Shown here: piece by piece, positions 33,719-42,590 of the stretch
Numbering within the stretch: position 1 is the first letter of the stretch
Layout of the letters: each line of letters begins with the position of its first letter
DNA from: Streptomyces sp. V3I8
GTDB lineage: Bacteria > Actinomycetota > Actinomycetes > Streptomycetales > Streptomycetaceae
DNA length: 64,000 bases
Direction of reading: 5' to 3'
Assembly (NCBI RefSeq): GCF_030817535.1
Contig: NZ_JAUSZL010000002.1
Coordinates: forward strand, 3,658,001 to 3,722,000
The notes under the pieces: generated by a model
What the model was told of the DNA's origin: nothing
The model's input: the letters and a program-made list of their open reading frames with translations, nothing else
Database searches by the model: none
Position numbers and translations under genes: made by a program

Positions 33719-34272
33719 CTCGCACCCCCGCTGCCGCCGGTTCCGGGGTGGTCGCCGCCGCGGATCTGGTCGACGGCGTGGATCAGGAGGGGTTCGAGGA
33801 CGGCGAGGCCGTCCTTGACCCCGCCGGAGGAGCCCGGCAGGTTCACGATCAGCGTCCCCTCCGCGACCCCGGCGAGACCCCGGGAGAGGGCCGCCGTGGG
33901 CACCTTCTCCCTCCCGAACGCCCTGATGGCCTCGGCGATGCCCGGCACCTCGCGGTCGATCACCTTCCGCGTGGCCTCGGGGGTGCGGTCGGTGGGCGAG
34001 ATGCCGGTGCCGCCGGTCGTCACGACGACGTCGTACCCAGCGCGGACGCCCGTCCGCAGCGCGTTCTCGACGGGGTCCCCGTCCGGGACCACCCAGGGGC
34101 CGTCGACGGCGAAGCCGGCCTTCGCGAGGCCCTGCGCGATCAGGGGCCCGCCCCTGTCCTCGTAGACGCCCGCCGCGGCGCGGTTGGAGGCCGTCACCAC
34201 GAGCGCGCTGTACGGGGCCGTCAGCGCGCCGCCGGTCGGCGGTTCGGCCGGTACCGACGCGGGCGCCGTCAT
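33715..34272 (-). CDS. mog: MogA/MoaB-type molybdopterin adenylyltransferase
   Basis: Molybdenum-cofactor enzyme that activates molybdopterin by adenylylation. It shows the MoCF-domain motifs YSALVVTASNRAAAGVYEDR, YDVVVTTGGTGISPTDRTPE (the TTGGTG substrate loop) and LIVNLPGSSGGVKDGLAVLE. A short disordered N-terminus precedes the domain. Its ATG overlaps the moaC stop (ATGA), so it is co-translated with moaC. Confidence 0.93.
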   Translation of the reverse strand: MTAPASVPAEPPTGGALTAPYSALVVTASNRAAAGVYEDRGGPLIAQGLAKAGFAVDGPWVVPDGDPVENALRTGVRAGYDVVVTTGGTGISPTDRTPEATRKVIDREVPGIAEAIRAFGREKVPTAALSRGLAGVAEGTLIVNLPGSSGGVKDGLAVLEPLLIHAVDQIRGGDHPGTGGSGGAS

Positions 34273-34748
34273 GTCCGGCTCCAGTCGCCCGACTTGCCGC
34301 CCGTCTTCTGCTCCACGCGCACGTCCGTGATGACCGCCCCCTTGTCGACCGCCTTGACCATGTCGATCACGGTGAGGGCCGCCACGGTGACCGCAGTGAG
34401 GGCCTCCATCTCGACGCCCGTGCGGTCGGTGGTCCTCACGGTGGCCAGGATCTCGACGGCGTCGTCCGCGACCGACAGGTCCAGCTTGACACCCGACACC
34501 GACAACGGGTGACAGAGCGGGATCAGGTCCGGTGTGCGTTTGGCGCCCATGATGCCCGCGATGCGCGCGGTGGCGAGGGCGTCGCCCTTGGGGACCCCCT
34601 CGCCGCGCAGCAGCTCGATCACGCGGGGCGAGACCAGGACCCGGCCGCTGGCGCGGGCGGTGCGGGCGGTCACGTCCTTCTCGGACACGTCGACCATACG
34701 GGCGGCGCCCGCCTCGTCGATGTGGGTCAGTCGGTCCTGCGTACTCAT
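34269..34748 (-). CDS. moaC: cyclic pyranopterin monophosphate synthase MoaC
   Basis: Second enzyme of molybdopterin synthesis. Family motifs: LTHIDEAGAARMVDVSEKDV; ARIAGIMGAKRTPDLIPLCH, with the conserved Lys and His of the active site; TVRTTDRTGVEMEALTAV; and MVKAVDKGAVITDVRV. It has 159 residues from the ATG, the normal length. It lies 70 bp downstream of the MoeA-like gene and overlaps mog. Confidence 0.96.
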   Translation of the reverse strand: MSTQDRLTHIDEAGAARMVDVSEKDVTARTARASGRVLVSPRVIELLRGEGVPKGDALATARIAGIMGAKRTPDLIPLCHPLSVSGVKLDLSVADDAVEILATVRTTDRTGVEMEALTAVTVAALTVIDMVKAVDKGAVITDVRVEQKTGGKSGDWSRT

Positions 34749-34818
34749 GCCGTACTCATGCTGTGGCGGCGCTCCCGGTCGTGCCAGTCGTGCGCGACAC
34801 GGTACCCCCAACGGGGGA

Positions 34819-36144
34819 CTACCGGCCGAGGAGGACCACGTCGACCTCGGTGCCGGGCTCCACGGACTCGACGGACTCCGGGACCACGATCAGGGCGTCG
34901 GCGTGCGCGAGGGCCGCGACCAGGTGGGATCCGGCGCCGCCGACGGGGGTCACCTCCCCGTCCGCGTGACGTCCGCGCAGGAATTGACGGCGCCCGGCGG
35001 GCGAGGTGAGCGCCTTCTCCGTACGGAGTGTCGCGCGGACGGTGGGACGGTGGACGTCCTGCACGCCCATCAGGGTCCGGATCGCGGGGCGCACGAACAG
35101 CTCGAAGGACACGTACGACGAGACGGGGTTGCCCGGGAGGGCGAGGAGCGGGGTGTGGTCGGGGCCGATGGTCCCGAAGCCCTGGGGCTTGCCGGGCTGC
35201 ATGGCGAGCTTGCGGAAGTCGATGCCGCTGCCCGGCTCGTCCTCGTCGCCGGCCGGCGAGAGCGCCTCCTTGACGACGTCGTACGCGCCGACGCTGACAC
35301 CGCCCGTGGTGACCACGAGGTCGGCGCGGATGAGCTGGTCCTCGATGGTGGCGCGGAGCGTCTCGGCATCGTCGGCGACCGCGCCCACCCGGTAGGCGAT
35401 CGCTCCGGCGTCCCGGGCCGCGGCGCACAGCGCGAAGCTGTTGGAGTCGTAGATCTGGCCGGCCTCCAACGCGGCGTCGGGCTGGACGAGTTCACTGCCG
35501 GTGGACATGACCACCACGCGCGGGCGCGGGCGGACCCGGACGGTTCCGCGGCCGATCGCGGCGAGCAGGCCGATCTGCGGGGGGCCGAGGACGGTGCCGG
35601 CGGCCAGGGCGCGGTCGCCGGCCCGCACGTCGCTGCCCTTGGCGCGTACGTGCGCGCGTGCCTGCGCCGGGCGGTGGACGTGCACCTGTCCCGAGGCGCC
35701 CTCGGGGGACGCGCTGCGGGCGCGCATCCCGGAGACGGGGCCCGCGCCGAGGCCCCCGTCGGTCCACTCCACGGGCACGACGGCCTCGGCGCCGGGCGGC
35801 AGTTGGGCGCCCGTCATGACGCGGGCGGCCTGGCCGGGACCCACGTGCAGCAGCTCGGACTGTCCCGCCGCCACGTCGCCGACGACCTCCAGGACCGCCG
35901 GGTACTCCTCGCTCGCGCCCGCCACGTCCGCGACCCGGACCGCGTACCCGTCCATCGAGCTGTTGTCGAAGGGCGGCAGCGACAGCGGCACCACGACGTC
36001 CTCGACCAGGACGCAGCCCTGGGCGTCGAGGAGCTGCAGCTCGATGGGGTCGAGGGGGCGCACGGTCGCCAGGATGTCCTCGATGTGCTCGGTCACCGAC
36101 CAGAGGTGGTCCTGGCCGGTGGCACGGGTCGCGGCGCTGCTCAA
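34819..36144 (-). CDS. glp: MoeA/gephyrin-like protein, probably the divisome protein Glp
   Basis: A 441-residue gephyrin-type protein with the MoeA domain order: N-terminal linker, domain with PFDNSSMDGYAVR, MoCF domain with VVVMSTGSELVQP and VVTTGGVSVGAYDVV, MPGKP-type loop AMQPGKPQGFGT, then the C-terminal barrel. Conserved motifs suggest it may retain molybdenum insertion. Its place in a cluster with sepX matches Glp, the MoeA paralogue that binds FtsZ in actinobacteria. The TTG start follows GAGGAG and is five bases from the galU stop. The choice between a cofactor and a division role cannot be settled from sequence alone. Confidence 0.85.
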   Translation of the reverse strand: MSSAATRATGQDHLWSVTEHIEDILATVRPLDPIELQLLDAQGCVLVEDVVVPLSLPPFDNSSMDGYAVRVADVAGASEEYPAVLEVVGDVAAGQSELLHVGPGQAARVMTGAQLPPGAEAVVPVEWTDGGLGAGPVSGMRARSASPEGASGQVHVHRPAQARAHVRAKGSDVRAGDRALAAGTVLGPPQIGLLAAIGRGTVRVRPRPRVVVMSTGSELVQPDAALEAGQIYDSNSFALCAAARDAGAIAYRVGAVADDAETLRATIEDQLIRADLVVTTGGVSVGAYDVVKEALSPAGDEDEPGSGIDFRKLAMQPGKPQGFGTIGPDHTPLLALPGNPVSSYVSFELFVRPAIRTLMGVQDVHRPTVRATLRTEKALTSPAGRRQFLRGRHADGEVTPVGGAGSHLVAALAHADALIVVPESVESVEPGTEVDVVLLGR

Positions 36145-36148
36145 GGTG

Positions 36149-37051
36149 CTACATCTCCTCGGTGACGTAACTGCGAAGCCAGGTCCGGAAGTCCGGGCCC
36201 AGGTCTTCACGTTCGCACGCGAGCCGGACAATGGCACGCAGGTAGTCCCCGCGGTCACCGGTGTCATAGCGGCGGCCCTTGAAGACGACGCCGTGCACGG
36301 GGCCGCCGACCTTCTCGTCCGACGCGAGCTGCTGGAGGGCGTCGGTGAGCTGGATCTCGCCGCCGCGGCCGGGCTCGGTCGTGCGGAGTATGTCGAAGAC
36401 GTGCGGGTCGAGCACGTAGCGGCCGATGACCGCGTAGTTGCTGGGGGCGTCCGCCGGGTCGGGCTTCTCGACGAGGCCGGTCACCTTGACGACGTCGCCG
36501 TCGGCGGTGGCCTCGACGGCCGCGCATCCGTAGAGGTGGATCTGCTCGGGCGCGACCTCCATGAGCGCGATGACACTGCCGCCGTGCTGCTCCTGGACGT
36601 CGACCATGCGCTTGAGCAGCGGGTCGCGCGGGTCGATCAGGTCGTCGCCCAGGAGGACCGCGAAGGGCTCGTCGCCGACGTGCGGGGCGGCGCACAGCAC
36701 GGCGTGGCCGAGGCCCTTGGGGTCGCCCTGGCGGACGTAGTGCATGGTGGCGAGGTCGCTCGACTCCTGCACCTTCGCGAGCCGGCCGGCGTCACCCTTC
36801 TTCTGAAGGGCCGACTCCAGCTCGTAGTTGCGGTCGAAGTGGTCCTCGAGGGGCCGCTTGTTGCGGCCCGTGATCATGAGGACGTCGTCGAGGCCCGCGG
36901 ACGCGGCCTCCTCGACCACGTACTGGATCGCCGGCTTGTCCACGACCGGCAGCATCTCCTTGGGAGTTGCCTTGGTGGCCGGCAGGAACCGGGTGCCGAG
37001 ACCCGCTGCCGGGATGACAGCCTTGCTGATCCTTGGGTGCGACTGAGTCAT
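36149..37051 (-). CDS. galU: UTP-glucose-1-phosphate uridylyltransferase
   Basis: Makes UDP-glucose for wall and carbohydrate synthesis. It has the nucleotidyltransferase motif AVIPAAGLGTRFLPATKATP, PKEMLPVVDKPAIQYVVEEA, LLGDDLID with the metal-binding Asp pair, LVEKPDPADAPSNYAVIGRY and FKGRRYDTGDRGDYL. The ATG giving MTQSHPRISKAV fits the family; another ATG four codons upstream exists. It is first in the galU-glp-moaC-mog-rimJ-sepX direction and divergent from the folate ligase gene. Confidence 0.96.
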   Translation of the reverse strand: MTQSHPRISKAVIPAAGLGTRFLPATKATPKEMLPVVDKPAIQYVVEEAASAGLDDVLMITGRNKRPLEDHFDRNYELESALQKKGDAGRLAKVQESSDLATMHYVRQGDPKGLGHAVLCAAPHVGDEPFAVLLGDDLIDPRDPLLKRMVDVQEQHGGSVIALMEVAPEQIHLYGCAAVEATADGDVVKVTGLVEKPDPADAPSNYAVIGRYVLDPHVFDILRTTEPGRGGEIQLTDALQQLASDEKVGGPVHGVVFKGRRYDTGDRGDYLRAIVRLACEREDLGPDFRTWLRSYVTEEM

Positions 37052-37145
37052 GCCTGACACCATATCCGGTGCCTTTGTGGAGAATCTGTGGCTCCGGTTA
37101 ATTCGTTCTCATATGAGCATATTGCGAAGGGTACGGAACAAGTCT

Positions 37146-37784
37146 ATGAGTCACCCGGGACCTGAAGAGGAGTTTGACAAACGTTCGTTGCGGCGAGAGC
37201 TCCTCCAGGTGAGGAGCCGGTTGACGGCCGATGACGTGCGGGAAACGGCGACCTTGCTGGCCGCCCGCGCGCTGGAGCTGCCCGAACTGGCGCACGCGCG
37301 CACGGTGGCGGCCTACGTCTCCGTGGGGAGCGAGCCGGGCACCCGCGCGCTCCTCGACGCGCTCCACGCGCGCGGAGTGCGCGTCCTGCTGCCGACGCTC
37401 CTCGCGGACAACGACCTCGACTGGGGCGCCTACGACGGCCGGGGCTCGCTCGTGCGCGTGCGGCACGGGGGCAGGATGGCCCTCCTGGAGCCCGCGGGCG
37501 GGCGCCTGGGCCCGGAGGCCGTCCTGACGGCCGACGCCGTCCTGCTGCCGGGCCTGGCCGTGGACGGGCGCGGCCTGCGGCTCGGCCGCGGCGGCGGATC
37601 GTACGACCGGGTGCTCGCGCGCCTCGCGCGGGCGGCCGCGGATCCGGCCCTGGTGGTGCTGCTGTACGACTCCGAAGTGGTCGCCCGCGTCCCCGAGGAG
37701 CCGCACGACCGGCCGGTGCACGCGGCGGTCACCCCTTCCGCGGTGCACCGCTTCCGCCCACGCGCCCGCCCGTCCCTGCCGTAG
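37146..37784 (+). CDS. 5-formyltetrahydrofolate cyclo-ligase
   Basis: ATP-dependent enzyme returning 5-formyl-THF to the active folate pool. The N-terminus KRSLRRELLQVRSRL, the middle VAAYVSVGSEPGTRALLDAL, and the catalytic Gly-rich motif LGRGGGSYDRVLARL, with the late PEEPHDRPVHAAVT, are typical. The ATG was chosen because a weak GGAAC site precedes it; the longer frame would start inside galU. It is 212 residues long. A strong hairpin follows the stop. Confidence 0.93.
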   Translation: MSHPGPEEEFDKRSLRRELLQVRSRLTADDVRETATLLAARALELPELAHARTVAAYVSVGSEPGTRALLDALHARGVRVLLPTLLADNDLDWGAYDGRGSLVRVRHGGRMALLEPAGGRLGPEAVLTADAVLLPGLAVDGRGLRLGRGGGSYDRVLARLARAAADPALVVLLYDSEVVARVPEEPHDRPVHAAVTPSAVHRFRPRARPSLP

Positions 37785-37823
37785 GCACCCGGGAAGATCC
37801 GTAGGGGCCCGACCCGGTACGCG

Positions 37824-37857
37824 GAACGGCCCTCCACGCGTGCGTGGAGGGCCGTTC
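37824..37857. terminator. bidirectional terminator, 15-bp perfect stem
   Basis: GAACGGCCCTCCACG is inverted across a four-base loop. It lies between the convergent folate ligase and penicillin acylase genes, 40 bp and 17 bp from their ends, and would serve both. Confidence 0.9.
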
Positions 37858-37874
37858 ACGGGTGGACCCGCCCG

Positions 37875-40739
37875 TCAGGGCTTCAGCACCAGCGTGTCCG
37901 ACGTGGCCTTGTCGACCGCGCGGTCCGAGGTGACCCACGGCAGCAGTTCGCCCTTGACCCACTTGCTCGTCTGGTCGATGTAGTGGGCGCTGTACGCGTG
38001 GCCGGAGGCCCCGGTGAGGTTGATCCACCTGGACTTGTCGAAGTCGTCGAGGTTCACCACCATGCGCATCGACGGCACCCAGACCACGGAGTACCCGCCC
38101 GCCGCGTTCCAGCCGGTGGCGTTCACCGCCGCCTCGCCGCCGCCCATGTTGTACGGGCCGCGGTTGAGCATGTACTGCAGGAAGCCGGGACCGTCGGTGC
38201 CCAGGGTCTGGTTCTTCAGGTACAGCCGGTGCAGCCGGCCCCAGCTCCAGGTGTCGAGGTCCTTGCCGAGCTTGGCGGTCAGCTCCCAGCGGGCGTCCGC
38301 GAGGGCCCGGCCGAAGAGCTCGTCGCGGGTGTCGACGGGGTTGTCGGGGTCGTCGGTGCGTACCCTCGGCGCCGACCACCAGTCGTTGTCCTCGTCGTCG
38401 AGGATCTTGCGGACCACCTCGAACCAGCGGTCGCCGCCGTCCGGCTGCGCGCTGTCCGCGTCGCGCTGGCCGCACTCGCGCACCTTGTCGTCCTCGCCGT
38501 CGACCGGTCCGGTGGAGTCGGCCGGTTCGACGTACAGGCACTGGCCCTTGACCCGCAGCTCCTTGGGGAGCTTGTTGCCGAAGGTGAGCTTGAGGATGTT
38601 GCGCCAGGTGGCGTTGAAGTACGCGGCCGCCGCCGAGTCGGCGTCCTGGGTGTAGTTCCAGCCCTCCAGGAGCTTCTGCGCCTCACGGACGTCCTTGTTG
38701 GGGACGTCGATCTTGAGCAGCTTGGGCACCAGCAGCTTGGCGATCTCGCTGCTGTTGTCGAGCTGCATCTGGCGCATGTCGTCCGTCGAGACCTTGCCGC
38801 CGTTCTTGATCTTCGACGCGATGAGGTCGGAGATCCGCTGGCTGCGCGTGCCGTAGCCCCAGTCCGTGGTGAGCGTGTACGGGTACTTGTCCTTGTCGAT
38901 CACGGCCTGGTTGGCGGTCACGATGTAGCCGCGTTCCGGGTTGTACTCGTAGGGCAGCTCGTCCTGGTCGATGTAGCTCTTCCAGCGGTAGTCGGAGTCC
39001 CAGCCGGGCGAGGGGAGCGAGCCGTCGCCCTCGCCGCGGATCGGGATCCGGCCCGGCAGCTGGTAGCCGATGTTGTTCTCGGTGTCCGCGTAGACCAGGT
39101 TCTGCGAGGGGACGTCGAAGAGGGCGGCCGCCTTGCGGAAGTCCGTCCAGTCGGTGGCCCGGTTGATCGCGAAGACGGCGTCCATCGAGGTGCCCGGGTC
39201 CAGGGCGGTCCAGCGCAGGGCGATGCCGTAGCCGTCGCCGCGGTCGGGGGCCGCGCTGTCGACGGCGGCCTTCCTGCCGACCTTCACGAGTTCGTCGTCG
39301 CGGTCGGACAGCAGCGGTCCGTTGTTGGTCTCCCGCACGACGATGGTCTTGCCGGTACCGCCCGCGACGTCGATCTTCTCCTTGCGGGTGGTGAAGGGGA
39401 CCACCTTGTCGTCGTACTCGTAGCCGTCCCCGGTGAGCTTCTCCAGGTACAGGTCGGTGACGTCGGCGCCGGAGTTGGTCATGCCCCAGGCGATCTTCTG
39501 GTTGTGTCCGATGACCACGCCGGGCATGCCCGCGAAGGTGTACCCGGAGACGTCGTACCGGCACTTCTCCGAGACGCTCTTGCAGTGCAGGCCCATCTGG
39601 TACCAGACCGACGGCAGCGAGGGCGACAGGTGCGGGTCGTTGGCGAGCAGCGGCTTGCCGCTGATGGTGTGGGCGCCGCCGACGACCCAGGAGTTGGAGC
39701 CGATGCCGTTGCCGTTCACGCCGACGGCCTCGGGGACGTCGTCCAGCACCTCGTAGAGGCCCGACAGCTGGCCCTCCAGCCCCGCGGGGGCCTCGGTGCC
39801 GTTCGTGAGCCCGGTGCCCGCCGAGGACTGCGTACCGCCGGCCGCGGTGCCGGTGCCGGTGCCTGTGCCGGTCCCTGTCCCGGTTCCGCCTCCGGTCCCC
39901 GTGCCCGTGCCCGTGCCGGTTCCGGCGCCCGTGCCGGTGCCGGTGTCGTCGCCCTGCGTGTACTCGCCGGTGATGCTGCTGTACTGGCCCTCCTGCACGA
40001 TCGGCTTGTTCCGGTCGTACGGGTACTGCGGGTACAGGTCCGCGATCTGCTTCGGGCCGAGGCGGCTGGTCATCAGGGAGCGGTCGATCTCGTCCTGCAT
40101 GTTGCCGCGCAGGTCCCAGGCCATCGCCTTGAGCCAGGCCACGGAGTCGACCGGGGTCCACTTCTCGGGCTTGTAGTCGTTGGTGAAGCCGAGGGCCGCG
40201 TACTCCAGGGAGATGTCCGCGCCGTCCTTGCCCCCCAGGTAGGCGTTGACCCCCTTGGCGTACGCCCGCAGGTACTTCTTCGTCGAGGCGGACAGCTCGG
40301 TCCTGTACTCCTTCTCCGCCACCCGCTGCCAGCCGAGCGTGCGCAGGAACTCGTCGTTGTCGACCTGGCTCCTGCCGAACATCTCGGAGAGCCTGCCGGC
40401 CGTCATGTGGCGGCGGACGTCCATCTCGTAGAACCGGTCCTGCGCCTGGACGTAGCCCTGCGCCATGAACAGGTCCTCGTCGGTCGAGGCGTAGACCTGT
40501 GGGATGCCGTAGCCGTCCCGTTTGACGTCCACGGGGCCCGACAGGCCGTCGAGGGTGAGGGAACCCTTGGTCTGCGGGAAGGAGGCGCGGACGGTGCTGA
40601 TGCTCCAGAACGCGCCGTAGGCGACGCCGCCGATGAGGGCCAGAACCAGGATGATCAGGATCAGACGGGCTCTGCGCCCCTTCTTCCTGCCGGACTTGCC
40701 GGGCTTGTGACCGGAAGATGCGGTGGTGTTGGGGGGCAT
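37875..40739 (-). CDS. penicillin acylase family protein (Ntn hydrolase), membrane-anchored
   Basis: A 954-residue secreted amidase precursor. After a basic N-terminus comes one membrane anchor (LILIILVLALIGGVAYGAFW, about residues 27-46). The alpha chain follows (LDGLSGPVDVKRDGYGIPQV, QAQDRFYEMDVRRHMTAGRL), then a spacer, and the beta chain begins at Ser348 in IGSNSWVVGGAHT, the autocatalytic nucleophile. The oxyanion Asn region and the late PYNMGGGEAAVNATGW are typical. Homologues cleave acyl-homoserine lactones, penicillins or lipopeptides; the substrate here is unknown. Residues about 261-301 in the spacer are repeated Gly-Thr. The ATG is preceded by AAGGAC. Confidence 0.93.
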   Translation of the reverse strand: MPPNTTASSGHKPGKSGRKKGRRARLILIILVLALIGGVAYGAFWSISTVRASFPQTKGSLTLDGLSGPVDVKRDGYGIPQVYASTDEDLFMAQGYVQAQDRFYEMDVRRHMTAGRLSEMFGRSQVDNDEFLRTLGWQRVAEKEYRTELSASTKKYLRAYAKGVNAYLGGKDGADISLEYAALGFTNDYKPEKWTPVDSVAWLKAMAWDLRGNMQDEIDRSLMTSRLGPKQIADLYPQYPYDRNKPIVQEGQYSSITGEYTQGDDTGTGTGAGTGTGTGTGTGGGTGTGTGTGTGTGTAAGGTQSSAGTGLTNGTEAPAGLEGQLSGLYEVLDDVPEAVGVNGNGIGSNSWVVGGAHTISGKPLLANDPHLSPSLPSVWYQMGLHCKSVSEKCRYDVSGYTFAGMPGVVIGHNQKIAWGMTNSGADVTDLYLEKLTGDGYEYDDKVVPFTTRKEKIDVAGGTGKTIVVRETNNGPLLSDRDDELVKVGRKAAVDSAAPDRGDGYGIALRWTALDPGTSMDAVFAINRATDWTDFRKAAALFDVPSQNLVYADTENNIGYQLPGRIPIRGEGDGSLPSPGWDSDYRWKSYIDQDELPYEYNPERGYIVTANQAVIDKDKYPYTLTTDWGYGTRSQRISDLIASKIKNGGKVSTDDMRQMQLDNSSEIAKLLVPKLLKIDVPNKDVREAQKLLEGWNYTQDADSAAAAYFNATWRNILKLTFGNKLPKELRVKGQCLYVEPADSTGPVDGEDDKVRECGQRDADSAQPDGGDRWFEVVRKILDDEDNDWWSAPRVRTDDPDNPVDTRDELFGRALADARWELTAKLGKDLDTWSWGRLHRLYLKNQTLGTDGPGFLQYMLNRGPYNMGGGEAAVNATGWNAAGGYSVVWVPSMRMVVNLDDFDKSRWINLTGASGHAYSAHYIDQTSKWVKGELLPWVTSDRAVDKATSDTLVLKP
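39836..39955 (-). repeat. GT-dipeptide hexamer repeats in the acylase spacer
   Basis: About 20 copies of a hexamer reading GGNACN on the coding strand give alternating Gly-Thr. The tract lies between the alpha and beta chains, in the segment expected to be removed on maturation. Confidence 0.85.
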
Positions 40740-41084
40740 CGCTGTCCTTGCTGTCCTCACGCGAGCGGCAGACGGGCTTGTCCATGTGACTGAGCGCTGG
40801 AGCAACCATAGGCGCAGGGCCATCCCGGACTTGACGCGGAGTCGGGTACCCGGGCGGACAGAAGTTCGATCTTGCCTCGGCGAGCGTCAAGAAAGCGTCA
40901 AGAGTTAGGTAAGGTAATGAAGTAGTTGAACCATCGAAATAGTTGAAATCGGTCGGAGTCGCCTCTCCGGGCGGCCGTCGCGGCACGGTCCGAACGACAC
41001 GACCGGAACAGCACGGCCGGAACGACACAGCCAGAACGACATGACCGGAACAGCACGACCGGAACAGCGAGAAGGGAACAGCCG
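40740..41084. promoter_or_regulatory. 345-bp divergent spacer with direct repeats
   Basis: No gene seen. An 11-bp direct repeat (GCGTCAAGAAA, 40884-40905) reads TTGACGC twice on the minus strand and may include the -35 of the acylase promoter. TAGTTGAA occurs twice 17 bp apart at about 40923-40950. The last 96 bp, 40989-41084, consist entirely of 14-bp repeats leading up to the antiporter start. Confidence 0.6.
40989..41084 (+). repeat. 14-bp tandem repeat, about seven copies, ending at the antiporter start
   Basis: The unit is close to CCGGAACAGCACGA. Successive units begin at 40989, 41003, 41017, 41031, 41045, 41059 and 41073. The last unit, with AGGGAACAGCCG, supplies the apparent ribosome-binding site. 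Confidence 0.85.
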
Positions 41085-42590
41085 CTGACTGTCCACCACC
41101 TCAACCAGCTCTTGCTCGTCTGCTCGCTCGTTCTGCTCGTCGCGGTGGCAGCGGTACGGATCTCCTCGCGCAGCGGGCTCCCCAGCCTGCTCGTCTACCT
41201 GGGCATCGGCGTCGCCATGGGCCAGGACGGGATCGGCGACGTCCACTTCGACAACGCCGAACTGACCCAGGTCATCGGATACGCGGCCCTGGTCGTGATC
41301 CTCGCCGAGGGCGGTCTGGGCACGAAGTGGAAGGAGGTCGGACCGGGAATCCCGGCGGCCTCCTCACTGGCGATCGTCGGCGTCTCGGTGAGCGTCGGCG
41401 TCACCGCGACGGCGGCCCACTACCTGATCGGGCTGGAGTGGCGGCAGGCGCTGATCATCGGCGCGGTGGTGTCCTCGACGGACGCGGCGGCCGTCTTCTC
41501 GGTGCTCCGCAAGGTGCCCCTCCCCTCACGCGTGACGGGCATCCTGGAGGCCGAGTCGGGCTTCAACGACGCCCCGGTCGTCATCCTCGTCGTCGCGTTC
41601 TCCACGGCGGGGCCGGTCGACCACTGGTACCACCTGCTCGGCGAGATCGCGCTGGAGCTGACCATCGGAGCGGTCATCGGGCTCGCGGTGGGCTTCATGG
41701 GGGCCTACGGACTGCGGCACGTGGCGCTGCCCGCCTCCGGCCTCTATCCGATCGCGGTGATGGCCATCGCGGTCACGGCGTACGCGGCGGGCGCGCTCGC
41801 GCACGGCAGCGGTTTCCTCGCCGTGTACCTGGCGTCGATGGTGCTGGGCAACGCGAAGCTGCCGCACTGGCCCGCCACCCGCGGCTTCGCCGACGGGCTC
41901 GGCTGGATCGCCCAGATCGGCATGTTCGTGCTGCTGGGACTGCTCGTCTCACCGCACGAGATGGGCGACGACATCTGGCCGGCGCTCGTCATCGGCCTGG
42001 TGCTGACCATGGTGGCGCGACCGCTGAGCGTCGTGGCGGCCCTGCTGCCGTTCCGTATGCGCTGGCAGGAACAGGCCCTGATGTCCTGGGCCGGGCTGCG
42101 CGGCGCCGTGCCCATCATCCTGGCCACGATCCCCATGGTGAGCGGCATCGAGGGCAGCCGGCGGATCTTCAACATCGTCTTCGTCCTGGTCGTCGTCTAC
42201 ACCCTCGTCCAGGGGCCCACACTCCCCTGGCTGGCCCGGAAGCTGGGGCTGGCCAAGTCCTCCGAGACCGCCGACCTGGGCATCGAGTCGGCGCCGCTGG
42301 AGCGGCTGCGCGGGCACCTGCTGTCCGTCGCGATCCCGGAGGGGTCGAAGATGCACGGCGTCGAGACCAACGAGCTGCGGCTGCCGCCGGGGGCCGCGGT
42401 CACACTGGTCGTACGCGGCGGAGAATCGTTCGTTCCGCTTCCCACGACCGTGCTGCGGCGCGGCGACGAACTGCTCGTCGTGGCGACGGACCCGGTCCGC
42501 GACGCCGCCGAGCGACGGCTGCGTGCGGTCGGCCAGGGCGGCAAGCTGGCGGACTGGCTGGGAACCGGCGGGAACGACACCGACGACTGA
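41085..42590 (+). CDS. K+/H+ antiporter, NhaP2/CvrA type with C-terminal TrkA_C domain
   Basis: Cation:proton antiporter with about 12 membrane spans. The ion-binding region is SSTDAAAVFSVLRKVPLPSR followed by ILEAESGFNDAPVVILVV, typical of CPA1/NhaP2, and RGAVPIILATIP is also conserved. The C-terminal cytoplasmic part (about residues 400-485, LSVAIPEGSKMHGVETNEL, PTTVLRRGDELLVVATDP) is a TrkA_C domain that may bind a nucleotide regulator. In frame, LTVHHLNQLLLV from a CTG preceded by AAGGGAA fits the family N-terminus; a TTG nine codons later is the alternative. Confidence 0.9.
   Translation: MTVHHLNQLLLVCSLVLLVAVAAVRISSRSGLPSLLVYLGIGVAMGQDGIGDVHFDNAELTQVIGYAALVVILAEGGLGTKWKEVGPGIPAASSLAIVGVSVSVGVTATAAHYLIGLEWRQALIIGAVVSSTDAAAVFSVLRKVPLPSRVTGILEAESGFNDAPVVILVVAFSTAGPVDHWYHLLGEIALELTIGAVIGLAVGFMGAYGLRHVALPASGLYPIAVMAIAVTAYAAGALAHGSGFLAVYLASMVLGNAKLPHWPATRGFADGLGWIAQIGMFVLLGLLVSPHEMGDDIWPALVIGLVLTMVARPLSVVAALLPFRMRWQEQALMSWAGLRGAVPIILATIPMVSGIEGSRRIFNIVFVLVVVYTLVQGPTLPWLARKLGLAKSSETADLGIESAPLERLRGHLLSVAIPEGSKMHGVETNELRLPPGAAVTLVVRGGESFVPLPTTVLRRGDELLVVATDPVRDAAERRLRAVGQGGKLADWLGTGGNDTDD

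Noticed and set aside
40902..40916. Iron-regulator (DmdR/IdeR) box
   Set aside because: TTAGGTAAGG resembles one half of the site, but the opposite half is missing.
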